Source: an uncultured bacterium (GTDB taxonomy: Bacteria > Actinomycetota > Coriobacteriia > Coriobacteriales > Coriobacteriaceae). Taken from it: DNA of 64,000 bases. The stretch lies in assembly GCA_905215115.1 (NCBI GenBank), contig CAJMOP010000001.1, positions 12,155 to 76,154 on the forward strand. The letters are read 5' to 3'. Under the pieces are notes generated by a model. The model was given only the letters and a program-made list of their open reading frames with translations. It made no database searches and was not told the DNA's origin. This document shows, piece by piece, positions 16,913-24,361 of the stretch; the stretch's first letter is position 1; the number at the start of each line of letters is the position of its first letter. The position numbers and the translations under genes are program-made.

Positions 16913-17842
16913 ATGTCGTTTACCGCTGAGGTGCGCGACGAGCTTGCGCGCTGCGAACCCGAATGTGAATACTGCGATTTGTCGACGCTTGCCGCCCTGA
17001 CGCGTGTGAGCGGTACGCTTTCGTTGGCCGGCTCCGGGCGGTATCGTTTGACGGTCGCGACCGAGACGGGAGCCGTCGCGCGCACGATGATCACGCTGAC
17101 GCATCGCATCCTTAAGCTCAAAACGGAATTCACCGTTCGTAAATCGGTCTTGCATAAGGTCCGTAACTATCTCATTACCCTGCCCGATCAACCCGACCTG
17201 GACAAGGCTCTGGTGCTGCTGGGTATTCTAGACCGCAGGGGAGGGCTCGTTGCTGGTGTTCCCCGACACATCGTTGCCCGTCCCTGCTGCAGGCTTGCCT
17301 ACATCCGCGGCGCGCTCATCGCGGGCGGCTTCGTGGCCGATCCACGCGGCGATTTTCATTTGGAGATCGCGGTGCAGGGCGAGCAATATGCCAAGGGGCT
17401 TTGCGACCTGTTGGGGCAGATTGGGGTCCATGCTCGTGTTAATGCGCGGCGGGGGTCATATGCCGTGTACATTAAGAGCGCCGAGGAAATCGAGCATTTA
17501 TTAAAGCTGATTGGTGCCAAGCGCAGCGTTGCCGAGATTGAGGAGGCGCGCGCGGTCAAGTTGGTTAAGAACGATGTGAACCGTCGCGTGAACGCCGAGC
17601 TCGCCAACCAGACCAGAAGCGCCGGTGCTGCCCAACATCAGCTTGCGCTTATCGATGAGCTCGAGCAGCGCGGCCTTCGCGATGCGCTTCCGGATGCCTT
17701 GGCGGTCTTTTGCGACCTGCGCGAGCGCTATCCCGATCTGTCGCTGCGTGATTTAGGGGAGATGGCTGACCCTCCCTTGTCGAAGTCGGCCCTCTACCAT
17801 CGAGTTTTGAGGCTTGAAAAGCTCATTGAAGCAAACGGGTAG
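16913..17842 (+). CDS. whiA: DNA-binding protein WhiA
   Basis: 309-residue protein with the WhiA arrangement: an N-terminal segment (FTAEVRDELARCEP), a LAGLIDADG-like homing-endonuclease fold without nuclease residues (CCRLAYIRGALIAGG and DFHLEIAV), and a C-terminal helix-turn-helix (LRDLGEMADPPLSKSALYHR). WhiA controls sporulation genes in Streptomyces and is linked to cell division or chromosome segregation in other Gram-positives. It is cotranscribed with rapZ on spacing. A palindrome-bearing promoter region of 193 nt separates it from gap. Confidence 0.95.
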   Translation: MSFTAEVRDELARCEPECEYCDLSTLAALTRVSGTLSLAGSGRYRLTVATETGAVARTMITLTHRILKLKTEFTVRKSVLHKVRNYLITLPDQPDLDKALVLLGILDRRGGLVAGVPRHIVARPCCRLAYIRGALIAGGFVADPRGDFHLEIAVQGEQYAKGLCDLLGQIGVHARVNARRGSYAVYIKSAEEIEHLLKLIGAKRSVAEIEEARAVKLVKNDVNRRVNAELANQTRSAGAAQHQLALIDELEQRGLRDALPDALAVFCDLRERYPDLSLRDLGEMADPPLSKSALYHRVLRLEKLIEANG

Positions 17843-17887
17843 TTTAAAGTATCGACTTATATACGGATTTAGCTGCTATTTTATTCT

Positions 17888-17901
17888 TTAAAACGTTTTA
17901 A
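17888..17901. promoter_or_regulatory. 14-bp perfect palindrome upstream of gap
   Basis: TTAAAACGTTTTAA, perfectly palindromic with a central CG as in LacI/CcpA-type operators. It lies about 58 nt upstream of a TATATT box (17959-17964) and 135 nt before the gap start. Candidate control site for the glycolytic operon; no regulator gene is adjacent. Confidence 0.4.
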
Positions 17902-18035
17902 CGTAAATTTGATTTTCAATTTCGAGCATTCTCGTGAAATTCAAGTCAAAAAAAAGGTATATTAGGCGAGTGGTTAGTTTGTGGGCCTCAACGGCGGGCG
18001 CTGTAGCTTGCGGGGGCCTTACGAAAGGAGACACA

Positions 18036-19061
18036 ATGGCAGTAAAGGTTGCTATTAACGGCTTCGGTCGCATCGGTCGTCTGGCTTTCCGTCAGATGTT
18101 CGGTCATGAGGGCTCCGAGATCGTCGCTATCAACGACCTCACCTCTCCCGATATGCTCGCTTACCTGCTGAAGTACGACTCCACGCAGGGCAACTACGCT
18201 CGCGATCACGAGGTCGTTGCTGGCGAGGATTCCATCACCGTTGACGGCAAGGAGATCAAGATCTACAAGGAGGCCGACGCCAACAACCTGCCTTGGGGCG
18301 ACCTCGACGTCGACGTCGTTCTCGAGTGCACCGGCTTCTACACCAGCAAGGCTAAGGCTCAGGCCCACATCAACGCTGGCGCCAAGAAGGTCGTCATCTC
18401 CGCTCCGGCCGGCAGCGATCTGCCCACCATCGTGTACAACGTCAACCACGAGACGCTGACCGCTGAGGACAACATCATCTCCGCTGCTTCCTGCACCACC
18501 AACTGCCTCGCCCCGATGGCCAAGGGTCTGAACGACTTCGCTCCCATCGTGTCCGGCATCATGACCACCATTCACGCCTGGACCGGCGACCAGATGCCGC
18601 TCGACGGCCCGCAGCGCAAGGGCAACAAGCGTCGTAGCCGCGCCTGCGCCGTCAACATCGTCCCCAACACCACCGGTGCTGCCAAGGCTATCGGCCTGGT
18701 TCTCCCCGAGCTCAACGGTAAGCTCATCGGTGCCGCCCAGCGCGTCCCGACGCCGACCGGCTCCATCACCAACCTCTACGCTGTCGTTGACAAGAAGGTC
18801 ACCGTCGACGAGGTCAACGCCGCTATGAAGGCCTACGCTTCCACCATCTCCGAGACCTTCGGTTACAACGAGGACGACATCGTCTCCACCGACATCATCG
18901 GCGAGACCCACGGCTCCATCTTCGACGCCACTCAGACCATGTGCTCTGACCTCGGCAACGGCCAGACCCTCGTTCAGGTCACCTCTTGGTACGACAACGA
19001 GAACTCCTACACCTCTCAGATGGTCCGCACCATCAAGTACTTCGAGAAGTTCGTTGCTTAA
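18036..19061 (+). CDS. gap: Glyceraldehyde-3-phosphate dehydrogenase
   Basis: Type I NAD-dependent GAPDH, 341 residues. Rossmann start [14 protein letters not shown], active-site [12 protein letters not shown] with the catalytic Cys, catalytic His in [10 protein letters not shown], and the C-terminal [14 protein letters not shown]. It oxidises glyceraldehyde-3-phosphate to 1,3-bisphosphoglycerate and starts a gap-pgk-tpiA-gpmI run. ATG 18036 follows GAAAGGAG. A strong terminator separates it from pgk, so gap can be expressed at a higher level than the rest. Codon use is strongly biased, as expected for an abundant protein. Confidence 0.98.
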   Translation: MAVKVAINGFGRIGRLAFRQMFGHEGSEIVAINDLTSPDMLAYLLKYDSTQGNYARDHEVVAGEDSITVDGKEIKIYKEADANNLPWGDLDVDVVLECTGFYTSKAKAQAHINAGAKKVVISAPAGSDLPTIVYNVNHETLTAEDNIISAASCTTNCLAPMAKGLNDFAPIVSGIMTTIHAWTGDQMPLDGPQRKGNKRRSRACAVNIVPNTTGAAKAIGLVLPELNGKLIGAAQRVPTPTGSITNLYAVVDKKVTVDEVNAAMKAYASTISETFGYNEDDIVSTDIIGETHGSIFDATQTMCSDLGNGQTLVQVTSWYDNENSYTSQMVRTIKYFEKFVA

Positions 19062-19100
19062 TTTAGCTTTTAGCGAATAGCTCGTTGAGCGTCTAAAGAA

Positions 19101-19147
19101 GGGCGCGGCCTCATAGGGCTTACACCCTAGGGTCGCGCCCTTTTTAT
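19101..19147 (+). terminator. Rho-independent terminator after gap
   Basis: Stem beginning GGGCGCG and ending CGCGCCC, with an inner AGGG/CCCT pair, followed by TTTTTAT (19141-19147). Confidence 0.85.
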
Positions 19148-19201
19148 AGGAAATCGTCTGCCGTAATGGGAGGCAGACACGTACGAAAGGTAGAAGCAAA
19201 C

Positions 19202-20392
19202 ATGGCCTTTACCAAGAAGACCGTCCGCGACATCGATGTCGACGGCAAGCGCGTTCTCGTCCGCGTTGACTTCAACGTGCCTATCAAGGATGGCGTCGTT
19301 GGCGATACCACCCGCATCAAGGCTGCCCTGCCCACCATCAACTACCTCGTTGAGCACAACGCTCGCGTCATCCTCATGAGCCACCTCGGCCGTCCCGATG
19401 GCACCGGCTTCCAGTCCGAGCTGTCCCTCGAGCCCGTCGCCAAGAAGCTCGCTGAGCTCTCTGGTCTCGATGTTGCCTTTGTCGCCGACACCTACGGCGA
19501 GAAGGCTGCTGAGGCTGTTGCCGCCGTCGAGCCGGGCAAGGTCCTCGTTCTCGAGAACGTCCGTTTTGACAAGCGTGAGAAGAAGAACGATCCCGAGATC
19601 GCCAAGAAGCTCGCTTCCTATGGTGACGTCTTCGTTCTCGATGCCTTCGGCACCGCTCACCGCGCCCAGGGTTCCGTCGTGGGCCCCGCCGCTTACCTGC
19701 CTGCCGTCGCCGGCTTCCTGCTCGAGGAGGAGGTCGACACGCTGACCGGCATCTTCGCCGAGCCCGAGCGCCCCTTCGTCGCTATCGTCGGCGGTTCCAA
19801 GGTTTCCTCCAAGATCGGCGTTCTCGATCACCTCATCGACTCCGCTGATACCCTGATCATCGGTGGCGGCATGGCCTACACCTTCTTCCTGGCTCAGGGT
19901 CTGACCGTCGGTCAGTCCCTCAAGGAAGAGGACTGGGTCGAGCGCGCCGGCGAGATGCTCAAGAAGGCCGAGGAGAAGGGCGTCAAGATCCTGCTCCCCA
20001 TCGACAACCGCGTTGCCGATCACTTTGGCGAGGACGCTGTCCCCGAGGTTGTCGCTTCCGACGCTATCCCCGACGATCGTGAGGGCATGGACATCGGCCC
20101 CAAGACCGAGGAGCTCTACGCCGAGGCCGTCAAGGGCGCCAAGACCGTGTTCTGGAACGGCCCCATGGGCGTCTTCGAGTTCGACAACTTCGCTCACGGC
20201 ACCCAGGCTATCGCCGAGGCCGTCGCCGAGGCCGACTGCACCTCGATCATCGGCGGTGGTGACTCTGTCGCGGCTGTCAACAAGTTCAACCTGGCCGACA
20301 AGATGAGCTGGATCTCCACCGGTGGTGGCGCTTCCATGGAGCTCGTCGAGGGTAAGGCCCTGCCCGGAGTGGAGGCGCTTCTCGATGCCTAA
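19202..20392 (+). CDS. pgk: Phosphoglycerate kinase
   Basis: 396-residue monomeric glycolytic kinase transferring phosphate from 1,3-bisphosphoglycerate to ADP. Recognised by VRVDFNVPIKDG at the N-terminus, SHLGRPDG, the ENVRFDKREKKND stretch, VAIVGGSKVSSKIGVL and the C-terminal ATP loop GGGDSVAAV followed by STGGGAS. ATG 19202 is in a GAAAGG context. Its last codons overlap the tpiA start by 8 nt. Confidence 0.98.
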   Translation: MAFTKKTVRDIDVDGKRVLVRVDFNVPIKDGVVGDTTRIKAALPTINYLVEHNARVILMSHLGRPDGTGFQSELSLEPVAKKLAELSGLDVAFVADTYGEKAAEAVAAVEPGKVLVLENVRFDKREKKNDPEIAKKLASYGDVFVLDAFGTAHRAQGSVVGPAAYLPAVAGFLLEEEVDTLTGIFAEPERPFVAIVGGSKVSSKIGVLDHLIDSADTLIIGGGMAYTFFLAQGLTVGQSLKEEDWVERAGEMLKKAEEKGVKILLPIDNRVADHFGEDAVPEVVASDAIPDDREGMDIGPKTEELYAEAVKGAKTVFWNGPMGVFEFDNFAHGTQAIAEAVAEADCTSIIGGGDSVAAVNKFNLADKMSWISTGGGASMELVEGKALPGVEALLDA

Positions 20393-21152
20393 TCGCACCC
20401 TTCTTATCGCTGGTAACTGGAAGATGAACAACGACGTCGCCGAGGCCGCCAAGCTCGCCGACGAGCTGGCTCAGGCTCTGCCCGAGGTTCCGGCTGGCGT
20501 CGAGGTGCTCGTCTGCCCTCCGACCATTGACATCACCACGGTTCATGACCGTATTCAGGCTGCCCCCATCGCCCTCGGTGCTCAGAACGTGTACTGGGAG
20601 GCCAAGGGTGCCTTCACCGGTGAGTCCTCTTGCGACATGCTCAAGTCCGCTGGCTGCACCTACTGCATCATCGGTCACTCCGAGCGTCGCGACTACTTCC
20701 ACGAGACCGACGAGGATCAGAACAAGAAGGCCAAGGCCCTCGTTGCCGCCGGTCTTGTTCCCGTCTTCTGCTGCGGCGAGTCCCTCGAGGTCCGCGAGGC
20801 TGGCACCTATGTCGAGCACGTCGTGAACCAGGTCAAGGCTGGCCTTGCTGGTCTTGAGATCACCTGCCCCAAGCAGGTCGTCGTCGCCTACGAGCCCATC
20901 TGGGCTATCGGCACCGGCAAGACCGCTACCGCCGAGGACGCTCAGGAGGTCTGCGGCGCTATCCGTGAGACCCTCAAGGAGATGTTCGGCGAGGAGCTCG
21001 CCGACGGTATCCGCGTCCTGTACGGTGGTTCCGCTAAGCCCGGCAACATCGCCGAGCTCGTCGCTAAGCCTGACGTTGACGGCGCCCTCGTGGGCGGCGC
21101 TTCGCTCAAGGCTGCCGACTTCGCCTCTATGGTCGTCAAGGCAGGCGAGTAG
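20385..21152 (+). CDS. tpiA: Triosephosphate isomerase
   Basis: 255-residue TIM barrel interconverting dihydroxyacetone phosphate and glyceraldehyde-3-phosphate. N-terminal GNWKMNN with the catalytic Lys, electrophile His in CIIGHSERRDYF, catalytic Glu in VVAYEPIWAIGTGKTAT, and the phosphate loop LYGGSAKPGN. The start ATG lies inside the end of pgk (8-nt overlap), so translation is coupled; GGAGTGGAGG upstream can serve as ribosome site. Confidence 0.98.
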   Translation: MPNRTLLIAGNWKMNNDVAEAAKLADELAQALPEVPAGVEVLVCPPTIDITTVHDRIQAAPIALGAQNVYWEAKGAFTGESSCDMLKSAGCTYCIIGHSERRDYFHETDEDQNKKAKALVAAGLVPVFCCGESLEVREAGTYVEHVVNQVKAGLAGLEITCPKQVVVAYEPIWAIGTGKTATAEDAQEVCGAIRETLKEMFGEELADGIRVLYGGSAKPGNIAELVAKPDVDGALVGGASLKAADFASMVVKAGE

Positions 21153-21157
21153 GACAT

Positions 21158-22711
21158 ATGGCACAGCGTCATCTTCCTGCACTCCTGATCATCATGGATG
21201 GCTGCGGCCTTGCTCCGGCCGATGGCGAGAACGCCGTCGCCGCTGCCAAGACGCCCTTCCTTGATAGCCTGTACGAGAAGTATCCTCACACCACGCTCGG
21301 TGCTTCGGGCGAGGACGTGGGCCTTCCCGACGGTCAGATGGGCAACTCCGAGGTAGGCCACCTCAACATCGGTGCCGGCCGCATCGTGTTCCAGGAGCTT
21401 TCGCGCATCAACAACGCCATCAAGGACGGCTCCATCGCCAAGAACGAGGTTTTCGTCAAAGCTATGGACGACGTCAAGGCCGAAGGCAAGACCCTGCACC
21501 TCATGGGCCTTATGAGCCCTGGCGGTGTTCATTCTCACATGAACCACGTCGAGGCTCTGGTCAAGATGGCTGCCCAGCATGGCGTCAAGACCGTTCGCGT
21601 CCACGCCTTCATGGATGGCCGCGACGTCGACCCGCAGTCCGGTGCCGGCTACATGAGCGAGTTCTGCGCTTTCCTGGCTAAGATCTCCGAGGAGACCGGT
21701 TGCGACGCTCGCGTTGCCACCGTTTCGGGCCGCTATTGGGCCATGGACCGCGACAACCGTTGGGAGCGCATCCAGCGCGCCTACGACGTCATGGTCAACG
21801 CGTCCGATGCCGATACCGACCCCGTTGCCGGTATCAAGGCCTACTACGAGAAGGATCCGCGCGGCGACGAGTTCGTCGAGCCTTTCGCGGCCCACAACGA
21901 GGGCATCCACGAGGGCGACGCGGCCATCTTCTTCAACTTCCGTCCCGACCGCGCTCGTCAGATGACCCGCGTGTTCACGGACAAGGAGTTCGATGGCTTT
22001 GAGCGCGAGCAGATTAAGCTCTCGCACTTTGTGACGATGACCGAGTACGATCCGACGTTTGACGTCGAGGTCGCCTTCCCCAAGACGTTCCCCGAGAACG
22101 TCCTGGCCGACGTTATCGCCGCCAATGGCCTGAAGCAGCTGCACACCGCCGAGACCGAGAAGTACGCTCACGTGACGTTCTTCCTCAACGGCGGCATCGA
22201 GGAGCCCAAGGAGGGCGAGGAGCGCGTGCTCGTCGCTTCCCCCAAGGTCGCTACCTACGATCTGCAGCCCGAGATGAGCGCTCCCGAGGTTACCGAGAAG
22301 CTTGTCGCCGCTATCAACGAGGATCGCGCTGATTTCTACATCGTGAACTTCGCAAATTGCGACATGGTTGGTCACACCGGTGTCTTCGACGCCGCCGTTA
22401 AGGCCGTCGAGGCTGTTGACGATGCTCTGTCCAAGGTTGTCCCGGCGATTCTCGCCAAGGGCGGCTTTGCGCTGATTACCGCCGACCACGGCAACGCCGA
22501 TCACATGTTTGACGTTGCTTCCGACGGTTCCAAGCATCCGTTCACGGCTCACACCACCAACCGTGTGCCGTTCATCATCGTTGATGAGAAGGCGCAGCTC
22601 ACCGGTATCGAGGACGGCCGTCTTTCCGATATCGCTCCGACCATGCTCACCATGGCTGGTATTGAGCCTTCCGCCGAGATGACGGGTCGCGTGCTCGCCA
22701 CCGAGGCCTAA
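21158..22711 (+). CDS. gpmI: 2,3-bisphosphoglycerate-independent phosphoglycerate mutase
   Basis: 517-residue Mn-dependent mutase converting 3- to 2-phosphoglycerate. The alkaline-phosphatase-like metal site is seen as IIMDGCGLAP and MGNSEVGHLNIGAGR (phosphoserine acceptor), with VHAFMDGRDVDP, FNFRPDRARQM and the C-terminal metal motif TADHGNADHM. Starts 5 nt after tpiA. Its presence in the gap-pgk-tpiA run completes lower glycolysis apart from enolase and pyruvate kinase, which are not here. Confidence 0.97.
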   Translation: MAQRHLPALLIIMDGCGLAPADGENAVAAAKTPFLDSLYEKYPHTTLGASGEDVGLPDGQMGNSEVGHLNIGAGRIVFQELSRINNAIKDGSIAKNEVFVKAMDDVKAEGKTLHLMGLMSPGGVHSHMNHVEALVKMAAQHGVKTVRVHAFMDGRDVDPQSGAGYMSEFCAFLAKISEETGCDARVATVSGRYWAMDRDNRWERIQRAYDVMVNASDADTDPVAGIKAYYEKDPRGDEFVEPFAAHNEGIHEGDAAIFFNFRPDRARQMTRVFTDKEFDGFEREQIKLSHFVTMTEYDPTFDVEVAFPKTFPENVLADVIAANGLKQLHTAETEKYAHVTFFLNGGIEEPKEGEERVLVASPKVATYDLQPEMSAPEVTEKLVAAINEDRADFYIVNFANCDMVGHTGVFDAAVKAVEAVDDALSKVVPAILAKGGFALITADHGNADHMFDVASDGSKHPFTAHTTNRVPFIIVDEKAQLTGIEDGRLSDIAPTMLTMAGIEPSAEMTGRVLATEA

Positions 22712-22736
22712 TAGAAAACAAATACCGTTTTCTTAT

Positions 22737-22771
22737 AAGGGGGTTGTCCACAATCGGGCAACCCCCTTTTT
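22737..22771 (+). terminator. Rho-independent terminator after gpmI
   Basis: Stem GGGGGTTG (22739-22746) / CAACCCCC (22759-22766) followed by TTTTT. The left REP-like hairpin of the RAYT element begins at the next base, so the element seems to have landed in the terminator tail. Confidence 0.88.
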
Positions 22772-22808
22772 CTGCCATTTGGGGACGGGGTAGAAATGGC
22801 AGAAATAG
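22772..22808. repeat. REP-like hairpin, left end of RAYT element
   Basis: A 37-bp unit whose inner arms CTGCCATTT and AAATGGCAG pair across a loop GGGGACGGGGTAG, followed by AAATAG. Its reverse complement recurs at 23714-23750. REP elements usually carry a short tetranucleotide such as GTAG beside the hairpin, and GTAG occurs here. Confidence 0.8.
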
Positions 22809-22946
22809 TTTTCCTCTAAAGCTTGACTTTCCGTTTGCCTGTGATGGCTTGCCGCTGGCTAGTTTTCTTTCGTTGCCAACCTTGTATTAATGCCTATCTG
22901 GGTAGAGTTTGATGCAAACTATGCTTGTGGATTGTGAGGTCCAGCA

Positions 22947-23696
22947 ATGACAAGGCAGGCCAGAGTTAAGTCCCCCTACGGCTATTACCACGTGATGATG
23001 AGAGGCTGTGGCAAGCAGTATCTATTCGAAGAGGATTATCAGCGCAGGTTTTTCTTGTCCGTAGCTGGCGAAGCATGCACGCGGTACAAGGCATCTCTGT
23101 GCGCCTGGTGCCTCATGGACAATCACGTGCATATGCTGCTTTCTGATCACGAGGACCATATGTGGGAGATTGTCCATTACATAGGAACCCTCTATGGTCA
23201 GTTTTTCAACAGGGTGACCGGACACTGTGGCCCTGTATTTCAGGATCGCTATAAAAGTAAGCCAATCGAGTCTAACGACTATTTTATGCAAGCAATTCGC
23301 TATATTCACGATAATCCGATTGAGCTTGGTTGCCGTCCGGAATGCTACCAATGGAGCAGCTATCAAGCCTATCTTGGTGAAGGCGGCCATCTGGACCGAA
23401 GCATCCTATTTAGTCTAATCGGTGGACAGGGAAATTTTGAATCCTTTAGCAAATCGGGCCGCAAGGATACCTATGTATTGAATACTGGTCGTTCGATGAC
23501 GGTATTTGAGCAGGAGCGCAAGGCTAGGGGAGTTCTGAACGGCATGGATCCCCATAATGTTATAGGGCTTCCCGGTCCATTTGAACGTGCCGAGGCTGTT
23601 CGCAGGCTGTATGAGGCTGGCTTTAGTGAGCGACAGATTGTTCGTCTTACGGGGCTTGGACGCTATGTCGTTCAAAATGCTGTCAAATCACTTTAA
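22947..23696 (+). CDS. REP-associated tyrosine transposase (RAYT, IS200/IS605 Y1 type)
   Basis: 249-residue single-domain HUH transposase. The HUH motif is MDNHVHMLLSD near residue 57, and the nucleophile tyrosine lies in YFMQAIRYIHDNP near residue 116; the N-terminal GYYHVMMRG is typical of the rayT group. The C-terminus (about 190-249) has a helix-turn-helix-like segment FSERQIVRLTGLGRYVVQNAV. The flanking 37-bp hairpins in inverted orientation match the expectation that such enzymes act on REP palindromes. Codon use is less biased and AT content higher than in neighbours, suggesting transfer. The frame is intact, so it may be active. Confidence 0.85.
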   Translation: MTRQARVKSPYGYYHVMMRGCGKQYLFEEDYQRRFFLSVAGEACTRYKASLCAWCLMDNHVHMLLSDHEDHMWEIVHYIGTLYGQFFNRVTGHCGPVFQDRYKSKPIESNDYFMQAIRYIHDNPIELGCRPECYQWSSYQAYLGEGGHLDRSILFSLIGGQGNFESFSKSGRKDTYVLNTGRSMTVFEQERKARGVLNGMDPHNVIGLPGPFERAEAVRRLYEAGFSERQIVRLTGLGRYVVQNAVKSL

Positions 23697-23713
23697 TAGA
23701 TGAAAATCAAGAG

Positions 23714-23750
23714 CTATTTCTGCCATTTCTACCCCGTCCCCGAGTGGCAG
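23714..23750. repeat. REP-like hairpin, right end of RAYT element
   Basis: CTATTT, then CTGCCATTT, loop CTACCCCGTCCCCG, AGTGGCAG: the reverse complement of the left unit with three changes at the loop/stem boundary. Confidence 0.8.
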
Positions 23751-23816
23751 GTAGGGGAGAGCGGGGGATTGTGGTACAGTACTGGAGTTTGAATTGTTCT
23801 ATTAAGGAGCTTATCT

Positions 23817-24071
23817 ATGGGTCCGTTTCAGATTCTTCTGTTTATCGTTTGGGCTGTTTCTGCCGTGGCGCTGACGATTCTCGTTCTGATGCATTCCGGT
23901 AAGGGCACCGGCGTTTCGGATATGATCGCTAGCTCGCTGTATAACTCCAGCTCTGCCACGGGCGTCATGGAGCAGAACCTCGATCGCCTGACGGTAATTA
24001 TGGCCGTCGTTTTTGCCGTGTGTGTCGTTCTGTGCATGTTCTTCTTCCCGCAGGGCATCGTCGGCTACTAA
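23817..24071 (+). CDS. secG: Preprotein translocase subunit SecG
   Basis: 84-residue protein with two membrane helices (about residues 4-24 and 59-78) joined by a polar loop containing LMHSGKGTGVSDMI and NLDRLT, the SecG/Sec61-beta-like pattern. It helps SecYEG insertion of preproteins. Its place after the glycolytic genes agrees with actinobacterial synteny. ATG 23817 follows TAAGGAG. A terminator follows 23 nt downstream. Confidence 0.92.
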   Translation: MGPFQILLFIVWAVSAVALTILVLMHSGKGTGVSDMIASSLYNSSSATGVMEQNLDRLTVIMAVVFAVCVVLCMFFFPQGIVGY

Positions 24072-24093
24072 GCATCGGCGTATATACGTTTGT

Positions 24094-24127
24094 AAAGGGT
24101 CCCGCATGTGCGGGGCCCTTTTTGTTT
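24094..24127 (+). terminator. Rho-independent terminator after secG
   Basis: Stem AAAGGG-t-CCCGCA / TGCGGG-g-CCCTTT running into TTTTTGTTT (24094-24127). Confidence 0.88.
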
Positions 24128-24241
24128 ACAGACTTGTAATAGAGTCAAAATATCCCCACATACTTCGCCTAACTAAAGAAATTCTCGACCGTTAACCGGA
24201 ATTAGCGCCATATTGTGCATAAAATGCGCTACTGTATTGCG

Positions 24242-24289
24242 AAACGTTGGTCCGCACTGCATAACCAGCCATAACGGCGGACCGCGTTT
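24242..24289 (+). promoter_or_regulatory. Leader inverted repeat upstream of oligopeptide binding protein
   Basis: Nested arms AAACG-tt-GGTCCGC (24242-24255) and GCGGACC-g-CGTTT (24277-24289) around a 21-nt loop. It ends about 73 nt before the start codon. It has no T tract and could be a regulatory leader hairpin or operator. No T-box signature is seen. Confidence 0.4.
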
Positions 24290-24361
24290 GAATGGTTCGA
24301 ATGGGCTGTCTCGACGTTGCCCGGCCGAATTCACTTTGTCCTATCTCATAAGGAGGATGGC

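Larger units (their letters stand above)
22772..23750 (+). mobile_element. RAYT element with inverted REP-like ends
   Basis: Transposase gene bracketed by 37-bp inverted copies of one hairpin (22772-22808 and 23714-23750; they differ only at the loop edge, ATTTG versus ACTCG). The element lies between gpmI and secG, interrupting an otherwise conserved glycolysis-secG neighbourhood. No target duplication is visible, as expected for HUH enzymes. Confidence 0.7.

Noticed and set aside
24124..24361. T-box or other known riboswitch ahead of oppA
   Set aside because: No T-box core, no anticodon-like specifier loop and no terminator/antiterminator pair; only an unexplained dyad remains.
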